From Desulfopila sp. IMCC35006 (lineage in GTDB: Bacteria > Desulfobacterota > Desulfobulbia > Desulfobulbales > Desulfocapsaceae), in the NCBI RefSeq assembly GCF_005116645.1, contig NZ_SWCM01000006.1:124001-188000 (forward strand): 64,000 bases of DNA, in the 5' to 3' direction. The stretch's first letter is position 1; each line of letters opens with the position of its first letter. The notes below the pieces were generated by a model. The model saw only the letters and a program-made list of their open reading frames with translations. It was not told the origin of the DNA and did no database searches. A program made the translations under genes and the position numbers. Positions 38,601 to 47,649 of the stretch are shown here, one piece after another.

Positions 38601-39479
38601 GGAAGCCTCACTGAATTCCTGTAGGGCAAGCCGTGCCGGCTGCCAGGCGGTGCTGTTGAGATGCACGCCGAGATGCCGCTCACTGGTTTCATCGAAAAAT
38701 TCGTACACCCACTTGTCGCTGATAAAACCGGCCGGCATCTCTTCCGCGGTGGGCAGCGCCAGGAACTGTTCGGCACCGTTCTCACTCGACCATTTCAGGG
38801 TGATTTCGCTGGGGTTGTCAGCATCGCCCTGCACGTCGTGGACTTCCACGCGAAACAGGTAATTGCCGATCCGGGTATCTATATCCAGTTCCGCCGCACA
38901 GGGATCGCAACCATCCGGGTCGGCGGTCTTCTGCAACAGGGTCAGAGTCAAGGCTGCGTCGCCCCTGGCCGGATTATGGCCCGACTGTTGCGGGTCGATA
39001 CTGTCCGGACACCACTTGATCTGCGCCAGCATCTGTTTGCGGCTGCAGGTATCGGCGCCATGCAGACCCTTGTCGCGCAGGCGCTCATCCATCAGCTGGG
39101 TGACAGTCCACTCCCACACGTCGGCATACAGCACGTAGTTGCCGCTTGGTACCGGAGGTGCGGGGAAATCCTTTTGCTGGTCGTACGCGAGCGTCGCATC
39201 ACCGGGCAGAGAGGCAGCCATACCGTCGATATAAATATGGCCGGGCTGAATCTTGACCCCGCCATCTTCTACAATACGTAATGCGCGATGCCGCGGTGTG
39301 CCGCCGATGCTGCCCTGCTCGCTGCCAACCACGTCCCTGAGCGCTTCGCTGAGTCGCTCCTTGAGTATATCCACCAACTCGTTCCAGTCGGAATCGGTCA
39401 GCATGCGTCCCTGTTGCTGATAGACCCCGCTGTAACGCTTTTTGGACTGGTGGCTGTCCCTGGAAATTTCGGTTTTCAT
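35670..39479 (-). CDS. DUF6519-type large eCIS structural protein, fibre/baseplate candidate
   Basis: 1269 residues. The N-terminal ~150 residues (SKKRYSGVYQQQGRMLTDSDWNE) are the DUF6519 pattern seen next to contractile injection baseplates. An Ig-like Big_1 domain follows at about 463-545 (GATVRFEIEEGG ... NTDGIAECEW). Then come 4-5 tandem units of about 40-50 residues (VKEVLDALLCELKADHIPYD and variants, about 575-770), and a beta-helix-like region to about 1240. It overlaps the upstream gene by 4 nt (ATGA). Host-contact fibre or baseplate accessory function is inferred. Confidence 0.7.
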   Translation of the reverse strand: MKTEISRDSHQSKKRYSGVYQQQGRMLTDSDWNELVDILKERLSEALRDVVGSEQGSIGGTPRHRALRIVEDGGVKIQPGHIYIDGMAASLPGDATLAYDQQKDFPAPPVPSGNYVLYADVWEWTVTQLMDERLRDKGLHGADTCSRKQMLAQIKWCPDSIDPQQSGHNPARGDAALTLTLLQKTADPDGCDPCAAELDIDTRIGNYLFRVEVHDVQGDADNPSEITLKWSSENGAEQFLALPTAEEMPAGFISDKWVYEFFDETSERHLGVHLNSTAWQPARLALQEFSEASGGYSVPTIPGSSDAQTFIRRWDGYCKVDLNSGVLLGGIDRGVLLSTTTTPDSLGYVSVGSVLEMALNSLSLELELSSKSFVAGDFWLADVREAEHSEGSVLIDAQPPQGITHYYLTLGRVNGGVLQSNPEIDRKYAFPALTEMTSLFMAGGDGQEIVPGEALPQPLRVGAANGEWPVIGATVRFEIEEGGGTLSVVNGGLTNTDGIAECEWTPDAVIGTACRVKAALVDPDHPADPANDFRPPVYFYANLISADQVAYEPNCPPDATVSTVHHLLLGPDHSRLGADGYYTVKEVLDALLCELKADHIPYDDPACTGNTVGNLLADLDFNSDELLTVKDVLDTLLCRLEAEHVPYDPEEQGARWDDINEDGDRPTTVQQAIDDLAENLESTDIRYQVPDCSTSPSPSVRSGLGITPGSEVKVDAVLDALLCDFNADDLPLDRNDPKLCPGLKADSDVRTVQQALNYLCTHKCCEVTVGEGGWFSTLEEAFTTFKKMDEIAISICLLPGNHIVKEAHQLKDRLSIRIRGCGAMLSKIYLVYDKLELGAEEIQLRDVSIIGGDEAGESTERGSLILAGGREKNSHIVVENCLFSRVFQGNSASWLPLVRVEGLVKLNWHGNHMTASRIDEEISGAFLPDKGALAGATLDATLKLEEFFYLNPLIDPTTYEKKLKAVAENLVSLNDAERDEFINARAIDRIDNLPVELIHLNRRNPAVIGRLTASGRHTISSGAAGDSGGGAMMRMALAVAPKNEIETFYTDIKSLGVADAEKLLDRIRVLASLVTSPDYALALASSAVSGAINNNQISGYIGLHYIDTEKMAPLSWKSNGDQSELENKANWAKKNMTASWGAQGQLTLRGNKIMALHSMVLPETFEAIQDIVLGKDSHVTLNAYESMSITDNYFDEDQSSFISKFMTLNGNQFLFFQQERRITQAYTLGYRGIFLGNMSFTQNMDGDIVIEQILHDFYDSVRANFLRII

Positions 39480-41647
39480 GATGATTCCCCATGACTGCTA
39501 TTCTTTATTTCCGGCGGCAAGCGCAGCAGACGCCGATCCAGGATCAATACCGGTCCGATGCCGACGGGCAGAAATTGACGTAACTTGTCCAATACGGCCT
39601 CGATTTTGAGGCTGTAGTATTTATGGTGATGCGCCCCCATCTCAGCCCCATCTTCAGCGCCAAAGCGGATAGCATCGGGCGTGAAACGATCGAGCACGCC
39701 ATAGCCCGCTTCGCCAGATTTCGCGACACGCTGCTCATAGGCGCTGCCGCTGCAGTTATCAAAGCGGATAAACACCGGCATTTCTGTGGTGTTGGTGCTG
39801 CCATGTCCGGAAAATACGTTCAATGATCTGCCATCAAATTCCACGGGAATACGCGAGTAACGCAAGCAGCCGGACTCAGGTTCCCCTCCGGCCCCATCGG
39901 TGATGCTGCCGACAAAGATGGAGTCACTGGCCTGCAGGCGCTTACAATGTGCTGCCCGCATTACCGTGCAGTATTCAAGTCGGGACAACCCATTGGCCAC
40001 GATGATTTCATCGAACAGGCAATCGCACGCATCCAGCGCCGGAAGATCACGACCATGGACATCGATGGATAAGCCTGCGTTGACAGTCAGCTTGGCGATC
40101 GCGCAACGCTGCACGACGAACCTGCCACTACGCACTTCAACATCGCCCTCGAAGATGACATCCTGCAGTGCATAGCCGCCCTGTGTTGGCAGATGCAACG
40201 CATCGACGGTACTGAAGTCACCGTCCAGCCGCACCGGCCGTCCTTCACGGCCATGATGAAAATAACCCAGCTCGCCGCCGTCACTGGCGCCCTGGTAAAT
40301 ACCGGCAGGTGTGTCCGGTGCCAAAACGGACCGGGCATTCAGCGCGATTTGATGGTGAAAGAATACCGGTTCATCGCTGGTGCAATCTTCGATCGTCATG
40401 TCATTTTCGCTGAAAGGGGCCATAGACGGATAGCGCGTATATTCGACGACACCGGAGATATCAGTGCCCACAATCCCCATCAGCAGGCAATCCCTGGCCT
40501 GGATTGATGTAAGGTATGCCTGTTCGCGCACGGTGCAGCTATCCAGCCGCACCAGGCCGCCGACAGACAGCACACCGATCAGGCAGTCGTTCGCGGTTAC
40601 CACAGGATCATCGGTTGACGGAGTGGCAACATCGACACGTCCTGCTTCGACATTGACCAGCGCCAGTGTTCCGCCGCTGGCTACCTTCAGTTCACCGATG
40701 AAATTGATCCCTTCAATTTTGTACAAGCCCGCATCCAGGCTCACATCATCGGTGACTACCACAACCCGGCGGGTATTGTTCCGAATAACCGTGACACCAT
40801 TTTCAACAGTCTGTTTGATCAGGTGCTCATACAGGGATTCATTTCGCTCGGACCAGGTCAGCTTAATGGCATCAAACGGCATCAAACCGTCCGGCGGCGA
40901 GACATAGGCCAGCAGGCGCTTATGATGATAATGACCGTGATGTGCGCTTTCGCTGCGGATATCAACGGTACGTCGGGATAAATCATCGAAACTGCCCGGG
41001 AAGCAGGGAACGCCGTGGCGGTTGAGCTGGCGCCAGTACAGGTTCTGACCGCCAAAACTCGATTGCTTCGCCGCCGGGTTGGTGGCCGGAGCTTCAACCG
41101 CCCGGGACGGTCGGCGCAGATCCACCATCGCGGCGGGCAGAGACGGATGTCGTGCCGCCTGCGAGGGTATTTTTTTATCAATCTCGAGCGAGCTGTCCAC
41201 CACGCTAACCGGCATCAGCGGCATGTCGATACGCGGCGTCATCGCCACGCGCTTCCATCCTTCCTGGATTTCCGCCTCCATCTGTCCCACCGCTTCGGCA
41301 ATCTCCTCGGCGACCTTGAGCGTGCCCTTGCGCTTGCGCCACGAAATCGCCTGAGCTACTTCGGCATGTTTGCCGGCGGCGTCAGGTGACACGATATCGA
41401 CCGCGAGCAGTTGCCCGAAATACGGCAGCAACCAGTCCTGGCTGGTAGTCGGCAAGGTATCCCTCAGCTGCTGTTGCAGTGTCCCATGAATCAGATCCAG
41501 CAACTGGCCATGGGCATCCAGGTATTTCGCCAGATCTTCATTGCGCGCCTGGCCCGTCTTTTCGTCGTATCGGTCACGCGTGCGATAGACTTCCGGCAGC
41601 AAGCGGTAGAGTTGTTTACCAAGCCTGGAATCGAAGATATAGCTCAT
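39476..41647 (-). CDS. Phage tail protein I-like baseplate protein with beta-helix extension
   Basis: 723 residues. The first ~190 residues (SRLGKQLYRLLPEVYRTRD ... WLLPYFGQLLAVD ... ISWRKRKGTLKVAEEIAE) match the tail_P2_I type baseplate proteins of contractile tails. The remaining ~500 residues contain repeated short beta segments with Cys and His (DSCTVREQAYL, DCLFDEIIVANG, ASDSIFVGS), suggesting a right-handed beta-helix decorated on the baseplate. The start overlaps the stop of the upstream baseplate gene. Confidence 0.8.
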   Translation of the reverse strand: MSYIFDSRLGKQLYRLLPEVYRTRDRYDEKTGQARNEDLAKYLDAHGQLLDLIHGTLQQQLRDTLPTTSQDWLLPYFGQLLAVDIVSPDAAGKHAEVAQAISWRKRKGTLKVAEEIAEAVGQMEAEIQEGWKRVAMTPRIDMPLMPVSVVDSSLEIDKKIPSQAARHPSLPAAMVDLRRPSRAVEAPATNPAAKQSSFGGQNLYWRQLNRHGVPCFPGSFDDLSRRTVDIRSESAHHGHYHHKRLLAYVSPPDGLMPFDAIKLTWSERNESLYEHLIKQTVENGVTVIRNNTRRVVVVTDDVSLDAGLYKIEGINFIGELKVASGGTLALVNVEAGRVDVATPSTDDPVVTANDCLIGVLSVGGLVRLDSCTVREQAYLTSIQARDCLLMGIVGTDISGVVEYTRYPSMAPFSENDMTIEDCTSDEPVFFHHQIALNARSVLAPDTPAGIYQGASDGGELGYFHHGREGRPVRLDGDFSTVDALHLPTQGGYALQDVIFEGDVEVRSGRFVVQRCAIAKLTVNAGLSIDVHGRDLPALDACDCLFDEIIVANGLSRLEYCTVMRAAHCKRLQASDSIFVGSITDGAGGEPESGCLRYSRIPVEFDGRSLNVFSGHGSTNTTEMPVFIRFDNCSGSAYEQRVAKSGEAGYGVLDRFTPDAIRFGAEDGAEMGAHHHKYYSLKIEAVLDKLRQFLPVGIGPVLILDRRLLRLPPEIKNSSHGESS

Positions 41648-44600
41648 GGCCGGTATTCCTCTGGTAGGATGGTTAATGATGAACCAGCCGCCGTATCGAG
41701 ATAAACGACGCGGTTCCTGTCTTCGGCCCTGACGACACGCACATGGTCATTGAGCGCACAGACCGAATTCTCCACGCCCTCAATCCCTTCGACCACCCTG
41801 TACACTTCACTTAAGTATAGAGGCTGCCCGAGTCCCCGTTTCTGCAGCGAGAAATGGCGGATCAATTCCACCTCAACCGCGGCGGCAATTTCCTGTGGAA
41901 TAAACGCGGCAGAATCGACCCGGAGCGTGACCTGTAAATCGACGATTTGTGGCTGGTAAAATTCAACCACGACCCGCACGCCCGGCATCGAATGTTTCTG
42001 CAGGTAAGTTTGCAGATCGGTTTGCAGATCAGGTATCAAGACCCCGCCGGCCGGGACGACAATCACGGTGACCTGCTGCAGCCGGCCGCCTTGCAGAATC
42101 TCGTTAAAAGCCCGGGCTTGCCACATACTGCTTTGCGCTCCCGCCAGGTGAGAGAAGTCTTTAAGTGAAACCGCGCGTTTGAGCGCCAGCAACGTCGGTG
42201 GCGCGTTGCTTCGTAACGAGGTCTGATCTTCCATGTCACCGCCGCCGCCGGCCGGCAGGTATTGTACGACATGATCTACCAGTGGATTGGGCTTAATCGC
42301 TTTGTGCAGACTGCCCGCAGATACATTCCCGACAACCCCGGAACCGACCCGGTAACGCACCCTGATATTATTCTTACCGTTGGGCAGGCGACGACCATTG
42401 CTGCCATCACCAAAAATAATCTTCACATAACCGTCATCGGTCATACGGATTTCATAGTGCTGTTCATCGGCCGCTGAATCCTTCAGTGACGAAACCTGCT
42501 CCCACACCCTGCCCGCCACCACTACCTCGATTGCTGCGGCGACTCCGGCACTTTTAGTGGCATCGGAGGTAAAGGAAATTCCCGCAATTTCCAGCGTGAA
42601 CATCTGGTTGTTTTTTGAAGCATCTCCGCTACCGAGGATTTTTTCCGGCTGAGCCTCACCGTGCCCGGCCACTACGACATTGCCGTTCAGTACCATCCTT
42701 CCGGCCAGGCAGCTTGTCAAAGACGGTTTGCAGGTAATCCGACCACCGTGGATTGCGGTAATGGTGACCAGATAGGGTTCGCCGCATCCGGTGACCAATA
42801 TCGAACGGCCGATCTTGAGGTTTGCAGGCACCTGTTCCAGCTCAAAGTTTTCCGAGTCGATAGGCGACAGGTTGATGGTCGCCTCGTAAGGCTGCAGCTC
42901 TCCTCTGAAATCGGCATGTACGCGCTTTAATTCACCCGGCTGGCTTGGCAAAGCATCAAACCTCAGACCAAAACTTGCTGTTTTGTCCGCATCGATAAAT
43001 TTTTCAATTTCGCTGATTTTTACCGCAGCCAATCCCTTGTCGAACTCGGCTACCACCCAATCGCCTTCCTGAATCCTGTCCGGGGTACTATCGAACATGT
43101 AGAGTGGGTCGGGAGCAATGACCTCGGCAATTCTGTCAGCCTGCTTCGAAATGGCCAGCATCGGTCCTTTCTGTTCAAGGCCCATCTTGATTTGCTGAAA
43201 CAAGGGGGTGTCGCCGATTGCTGCATTACCTAAAAGCGTCAGCAACTTGGCTTCACATTCCGGCGGGCTGTCTTCCCAGTGCACGATTTTAGTTCCATTC
43301 ACCTCCAGGCCATCCAAAAAATCATATAAAGCAGCGGCAAGGGCGCTGAGTGTCGGTTCGGCTGGATTCAACCCATCGATACTGGGCGGGAATCCTTTAA
43401 TGACGAACTCCCCTGTGCTTGGAATTTGCATCAACCCTAAGCTCAGCATCAACTCAACTGCAGCCTTGACCAGGTCAACAGGCAGAAACGGGGAAGGAAA
43501 GAGAAATGAACCGATACCCGGAAGGCCGCCCGGCAGGCTGACAGAAAGTGCTGAATCACTGAATTCTGGAATATCGATAAGGGTAAAGATGTCATCAGTG
43601 CCTGGAACAGCCATGCTCACATCCTCAACCGCTTCCTCGCCTGCCATATCGCCGGAGTCCGCATCGAGCACAACTACCACGTCAAGGTTGGCGGCAACCC
43701 GCCTGCCTTCTACCGGAGTGAGTTGGTAGAGCACCGTGCCGATTTCCGGCGGGGTAACACCTTGTTCCAGTCGCAGGTTCATCCGGTCGCTCTCAATCAC
43801 CTTTGTGTATTGCCAGTTGTCGTCGCCATCTTTCCAACCGATGTAGGCCTCGGCAGTAAGCCCATGTGCTTCTTTAGTTCGAATCACATCGGCACCACTT
43901 AACCAGGGTTTTTTGTGCCAGCGTGACGAGTAATGCAACAGTGTATTTCCCTTCGCCCACTGGCCCCAGCTGTTCTGCAGGGGACTGGTTCGAAATTCGA
44001 GTTCCAGCAGCGGTGGCTCACCATCGACCGGCTCTACCCGGCTGATAGTCACGGCCTCAGCACGATCATGCCCGGAATCCATGACCATTGCCATCTCGCC
44101 CGGTTCTACTGCCGGCTTGGTCGGGACATACCAGCTGATTTTGACCGATGATCCTGCGGAAGGCCGACCAATGACGAGTTGCTTATACTGAAGTGTTACA
44201 AAGCGCTGGTGGTCCAGACAAACCTCGACCATCCCGATTGCCTGTTTCAGGGCAGCGGCCATTTCCAGGGTATTACCACTTTGCTCTGCCAGGCTCTCGG
44301 CACTCTTCGCCGCAATCTCCGGCAGAAGGGCATCAGCAATCACCGACCAATCACCTGGTGGGGCGAGCCGGTGCAGGAAATCAGCCTTGGCCTTCCATTC
44401 AGACAGGCTGGTCGTGTTGATATCCAATCCCGTGCTATTTGGATCCAGGGTCAGGAAATCCTTGATTTTGAAGCCATCACCCTCCGCTAAAGAATCCAGT
44501 TTGCCGGCCTGCACCGTACCGATACCCTGCAGCTCTATGGCCGGATCCTCCATCACTTCTGCCAACAGAGTGGATGAAACGGCAGTGATCTCGCCTGAGT

Positions 44601-45243
44601 TTGCCGGCTGGTGCAGGGGCTGCTCGGATTTATTCCAGCCCTTGGGGCGTAGTTCATTCAACTCGGCATCGATGAACACGTCTTCGAGGGTTTCAAAGAT
44701 AACCTTGTCGCTCCCGGCCGGCGGGCTGTTTTTGACCTGAAACCCCCTGGGAATGACGCCACTCTTACCTTCCTTGGCGGTCAGGCTGAGCCAGGTGTAG
44801 GCCGAAGCCGGCGGTGCCGGATGGTAATCCAGCATCTCTACCAGGCAGCGCACATTGTCCCACTGGGTGGCGGTACCGAGAAATCCTTCGTTCGCGTAGG
44901 CGTTAGCGTGTTCGGTCAGCATGTGGCAGCAACGGGCGAAGGTGCGGCTGATCTCCCAGGCCCAGTCGCGGCGATCCTGCAGATAGGTCTCCAGTAAGCG
45001 CTGGTTCCTCAACCTCAGACGTTGCTGGCGCTGTACCAGGTTTTCCCCGTCGACCTCCACCTCCCTGGGCGGGATGTTTTGCGGCGGATTGATCCATTTG
45101 CATAAACCGGTGGTGGGATCGGCAAAATGCCTGACTAATTTTTGACGCAGATATTCCAGGTATTCCACCGCATTGCCGTCGATGTAATCGAAGCGATTGA
45201 GCCCTGCTCGGTTCCAGCGGGTCAGATCCTTGCGTTCATTCAT
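41644..45243 (-). CDS. Large baseplate assembly protein (gpJ/Afp12-like)
   Basis: 1199 residues. The C-terminal ~350 residues carry the baseplate J features: GYVKIIFGDGSNGRRLPNG, IRVRYRVGSGVVGNV, AVSLKDFSHLA, then VTVIVVPAGG and a final wedge domain (LGQPLYLSEVYRVVEGIEGVE). The N-terminal part is specific to the putative baseplate assembly protein family of eCIS. It should form the wedge periphery that links the tail to the fibre proteins. Coupled at both ends by ATGA overlaps. Confidence 0.88.
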   Translation of the reverse strand: MNERKDLTRWNRAGLNRFDYIDGNAVEYLEYLRQKLVRHFADPTTGLCKWINPPQNIPPREVEVDGENLVQRQQRLRLRNQRLLETYLQDRRDWAWEISRTFARCCHMLTEHANAYANEGFLGTATQWDNVRCLVEMLDYHPAPPASAYTWLSLTAKEGKSGVIPRGFQVKNSPPAGSDKVIFETLEDVFIDAELNELRPKGWNKSEQPLHQPANSGEITAVSSTLLAEVMEDPAIELQGIGTVQAGKLDSLAEGDGFKIKDFLTLDPNSTGLDINTTSLSEWKAKADFLHRLAPPGDWSVIADALLPEIAAKSAESLAEQSGNTLEMAAALKQAIGMVEVCLDHQRFVTLQYKQLVIGRPSAGSSVKISWYVPTKPAVEPGEMAMVMDSGHDRAEAVTISRVEPVDGEPPLLELEFRTSPLQNSWGQWAKGNTLLHYSSRWHKKPWLSGADVIRTKEAHGLTAEAYIGWKDGDDNWQYTKVIESDRMNLRLEQGVTPPEIGTVLYQLTPVEGRRVAANLDVVVVLDADSGDMAGEEAVEDVSMAVPGTDDIFTLIDIPEFSDSALSVSLPGGLPGIGSFLFPSPFLPVDLVKAAVELMLSLGLMQIPSTGEFVIKGFPPSIDGLNPAEPTLSALAAALYDFLDGLEVNGTKIVHWEDSPPECEAKLLTLLGNAAIGDTPLFQQIKMGLEQKGPMLAISKQADRIAEVIAPDPLYMFDSTPDRIQEGDWVVAEFDKGLAAVKISEIEKFIDADKTASFGLRFDALPSQPGELKRVHADFRGELQPYEATINLSPIDSENFELEQVPANLKIGRSILVTGCGEPYLVTITAIHGGRITCKPSLTSCLAGRMVLNGNVVVAGHGEAQPEKILGSGDASKNNQMFTLEIAGISFTSDATKSAGVAAAIEVVVAGRVWEQVSSLKDSAADEQHYEIRMTDDGYVKIIFGDGSNGRRLPNGKNNIRVRYRVGSGVVGNVSAGSLHKAIKPNPLVDHVVQYLPAGGGGDMEDQTSLRSNAPPTLLALKRAVSLKDFSHLAGAQSSMWQARAFNEILQGGRLQQVTVIVVPAGGVLIPDLQTDLQTYLQKHSMPGVRVVVEFYQPQIVDLQVTLRVDSAAFIPQEIAAAVEVELIRHFSLQKRGLGQPLYLSEVYRVVEGIEGVENSVCALNDHVRVVRAEDRNRVVYLDTAAGSSLTILPEEYRP

Positions 45244-46430
45244 CCTCTGCGCCCTCCATGCAAGGTCAAGCGGTAATATCCCCGTGCGGGATCGCCGGGA
45301 TCGTTATCGCATAGCACAACTTCCAGCCCATCGAGCGCAATAAAGCCGGCCTCGACCCGATCCGGGTACTGGCTGCCGATGCGCTTGAAGCGGTTGAGGC
45401 AGACATTCTCCACACCGTCCAGCGCCATCAACACCTCGATGATATCACTACTGTACAGGTCCACACCGAAGCTGTGCCTGCCCGGTGCAAAGAAACCGTC
45501 CGGTCCATGCCCCAGCACCTGGGCGATGGCGTGGCGGATTTCGGACTGGAAGTGGTTGGGTCCTATCTTCACCGAGATGGCCATGGAGATACCGACGAAC
45601 ACCGGGTCCTGCAGGATCACTTCCTGACCCACCATGCGCAAGGCATCCAGGTATGGGCGTAATATCATGCGCACGCTGGGTGAGGGCGTGGTGTCCAGGT
45701 TGGGCGCCGACAGTCCGACCTGCTCGTGAAAATTGATAACACGCAGTTTCAGGTCGTCGTCATACGCTTCCGGAGAAGTCCCTTCATCCGGATCCAGTCG
45801 CCGGCCACCTTCGGCAATCACTGCCAGATGAAGAGTAAGCCAGGAGCCGCTCCACTCAGTCCAGGCATGTGTACTTGCGACGAGGGGGTGCTCGCGCAGA
45901 CGCACCGCGTAATCCTCAGTGGTGACCATGCGCTTCTGGGTATGGATATCACGCGGGCCGGCCAGCTTCGCCTGGGCCATTGCAAAGGGATGGCTGTGCC
46001 AGTAATTTTCCAGTGCCCGGATCGCCGCATCACCGGAGAGGCCGCCATCAATTTGATCCTTGCTCTTGGCGACGGCGACAGCATCGTAGCCGATAAAGCC
46101 GAGCAGCCCCCGCACGGTTTCCGGGCGCCGGGCTGTTTCCAGAAAAGATTCCGCCGCTACCCGGTCAAGCATGTCCGACAGCTGATCGAGCACGCAAGCC
46201 AGCACCTCCACCAGCACCACCTCAAGGTCCGCCGGAGTCCAGCGTGTGCGCTCGGGAAAGCGGGCGTACAGCTCTTCCAGCATGAACATGCGAAAGTCGT
46301 CGTAATCACGTACACGCCAGTCAAAATCGTCACCGGGATTGGGCAAGGCCGCCGGCAGATGGACCTCGCGCACCCCACAATCGGGGCAACGACCTTCAAA
46401 GCGGAGCTGCATGCGGGGTGCTTCAGCCAT
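45240..46430 (-). CDS. Baseplate J-like wedge protein (Afp11-like)
   Basis: 396 residues from the ATG at 46430, chosen for AGGAG six bases upstream; an ATG nine codons earlier (46457) lacks this. A short zinc-ribbon-like start (CPDCG) leads to the baseplate wedge pattern: RDYDDFRMFMLEEL, LARFPERTRW, LACVLDQLSDMLDR, AYDDDLKLRVINFHEQV, and a C-terminal domain DIIEVLMALDGVENVCLNRF. It pairs with the larger gpJ-like protein as the second wedge subunit. It overlaps both neighbours. Confidence 0.83.
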   Translation of the reverse strand: MAEAPRMQLRFEGRCPDCGVREVHLPAALPNPGDDFDWRVRDYDDFRMFMLEELYARFPERTRWTPADLEVVLVEVLACVLDQLSDMLDRVAAESFLETARRPETVRGLLGFIGYDAVAVAKSKDQIDGGLSGDAAIRALENYWHSHPFAMAQAKLAGPRDIHTQKRMVTTEDYAVRLREHPLVASTHAWTEWSGSWLTLHLAVIAEGGRRLDPDEGTSPEAYDDDLKLRVINFHEQVGLSAPNLDTTPSPSVRMILRPYLDALRMVGQEVILQDPVFVGISMAISVKIGPNHFQSEIRHAIAQVLGHGPDGFFAPGRHSFGVDLYSSDIIEVLMALDGVENVCLNRFKRIGSQYPDRVEAGFIALDGLEVVLCDNDPGDPARGYYRLTLHGGRRG

Positions 46431-46821
46431 GGCTGTCTCCTGCGATGGTGACGGCATGTGATTCCTGGCGGTTGATCGCCGCCAGTTTGTAGGAAATAAG
46501 GATGATCAATTGGCTGTCCTGCGACTGCAGGCTGACCTCAATCGTTTTCGAGTCGACCTCGCCGTGCAGCGCTTCGGCCAGTGACGACAGCAGCTGTTTG
46601 TGGGTGATATTCCACAGCGCCGTATTGTTTGGCTCAAACACCAGGCGGCGGATACCGACACCAAACTCGGGGCGAAAGACACGTTCTTTCGGACTGGTAA
46701 ACAGCAGTTGTTCGATCTGTTCACGGACATGGTCGGCACGCGAACTGGTCAGTGGTCCCTCGGCGTTGATGGTAAACGGAAACTTCAGGTACTGTGTTTC
46801 ACTCAACCTGGGCATGGGCAT
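46423..46821 (-). CDS. gp25-like baseplate wedge protein (GPW/gp25 family)
   Basis: 132 residues, family-typical. The pattern VREQIEQLLFTSPKERVFRPEFGVGIRRLVFEP, with the conserved R-P-E-F-G and the N-terminal FPFTINAEG, identifies gp25/Afp9-type proteins, which nucleate sheath assembly at the baseplate. It is 4 nt from the spike gene. Confidence 0.93.
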   Translation of the reverse strand: MPMPRLSETQYLKFPFTINAEGPLTSSRADHVREQIEQLLFTSPKERVFRPEFGVGIRRLVFEPNNTALWNITHKQLLSSLAEALHGEVDSKTIEVSLQSQDSQLIILISYKLAAINRQESHAVTIAGDSHG

Positions 46822-46825
46822 CTCC

Positions 46826-47647
46826 TCAAATGGTTTTCACCGTGGTGGACAGGCTGCTCATCTCACCCTGCGGAATCGGTGGGGAGGTCGGTCCACCGAC
46901 GGTCGGCGCGACGGTATGGATGTGGGTCGCAAACAGCGACAGAAAGCTCTGCCCCTTAATTACCGGTTCGCCGCCTTCACCACCCAGATGTACCTGCCCA
47001 CTCTGGAGTACGATTTTGGGCGCTTCCGCGGTAATGCCCGCGGCTGCCATTTCGATCACGTTGCCGTTGGCATCTTCGACCTTGGTGCCGCTGCTGTTCA
47101 TCGTCATCACGTTGCCGTTGGCATCCTCCACCACCACTTCGCTGCTCGCCGCGTCCATCCTGAGCACCGCACCGGAGGCATCGTTGAGGGTGATGGTGCC
47201 CTGCTTGTCGATGATCATTTCTGCATCCGCCGGGTGATACAGGCGAAAGCGTTCCTCACCCTCTTCATCGTCGAACTGCAGAATGTGTCCTGAACTGGTC
47301 TGGATCATGCGGGTGGTGGGTTCCTCTTTGACAGCATCCTCAGGTGTATCGCTTTGCTGCTGCCAGAAGGTGCCAACCCAGATCGGCCGGCTGATGTCGC
47401 CCTCCTCGAATTCCACCCACACCTGGGCATCGATATCGGGAATGAAAAACAGGCCCTGCTGATCCAATCCACCGTAGGGCAGGCAGGGCAGCGCCCAGTC
47501 CGAATTCTGTTCCGCCAGTACCGACGGAATACGCAGCTTGAGCCGTCCACGTTTCTGCGGATCCTGATTGTCCACTACGACGGCGCGGTACTTTCCGAAA
47601 CGTTTCTCATCAATAAAGCGTGCCAGACGGATCACAGTCTCTTCCAT
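46826..47647 (-). CDS. Baseplate spike protein gpV-like (Afp8-like)
   Basis: 273 residues from the ATG at 47647 (GAGG five bases before; a GTG two codons earlier would overlap the hub gene stop). The OB-fold of gpV/VgrG spikes is visible: GKYRAVVVDNQDPQKRGRLKLRIPSV, QVWVEFEEGDISRPIWVGTFW. It is followed by a short beta-helical repeat (ANGNVMTMNSSGTKVED and similar, about residues 180-225). It should trimerise at the tip of the tube. No separate PAAR cap is recognised in the cluster. Confidence 0.9.
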   Translation of the reverse strand: MEETVIRLARFIDEKRFGKYRAVVVDNQDPQKRGRLKLRIPSVLAEQNSDWALPCLPYGGLDQQGLFFIPDIDAQVWVEFEEGDISRPIWVGTFWQQQSDTPEDAVKEEPTTRMIQTSSGHILQFDDEEGEERFRLYHPADAEMIIDKQGTITLNDASGAVLRMDAASSEVVVEDANGNVMTMNSSGTKVEDANGNVIEMAAAGITAEAPKIVLQSGQVHLGGEGGEPVIKGQSFLSLFATHIHTVAPTVGGPTSPPIPQGEMSSLSTTVKTI

Positions 47648-47649
47648 AG

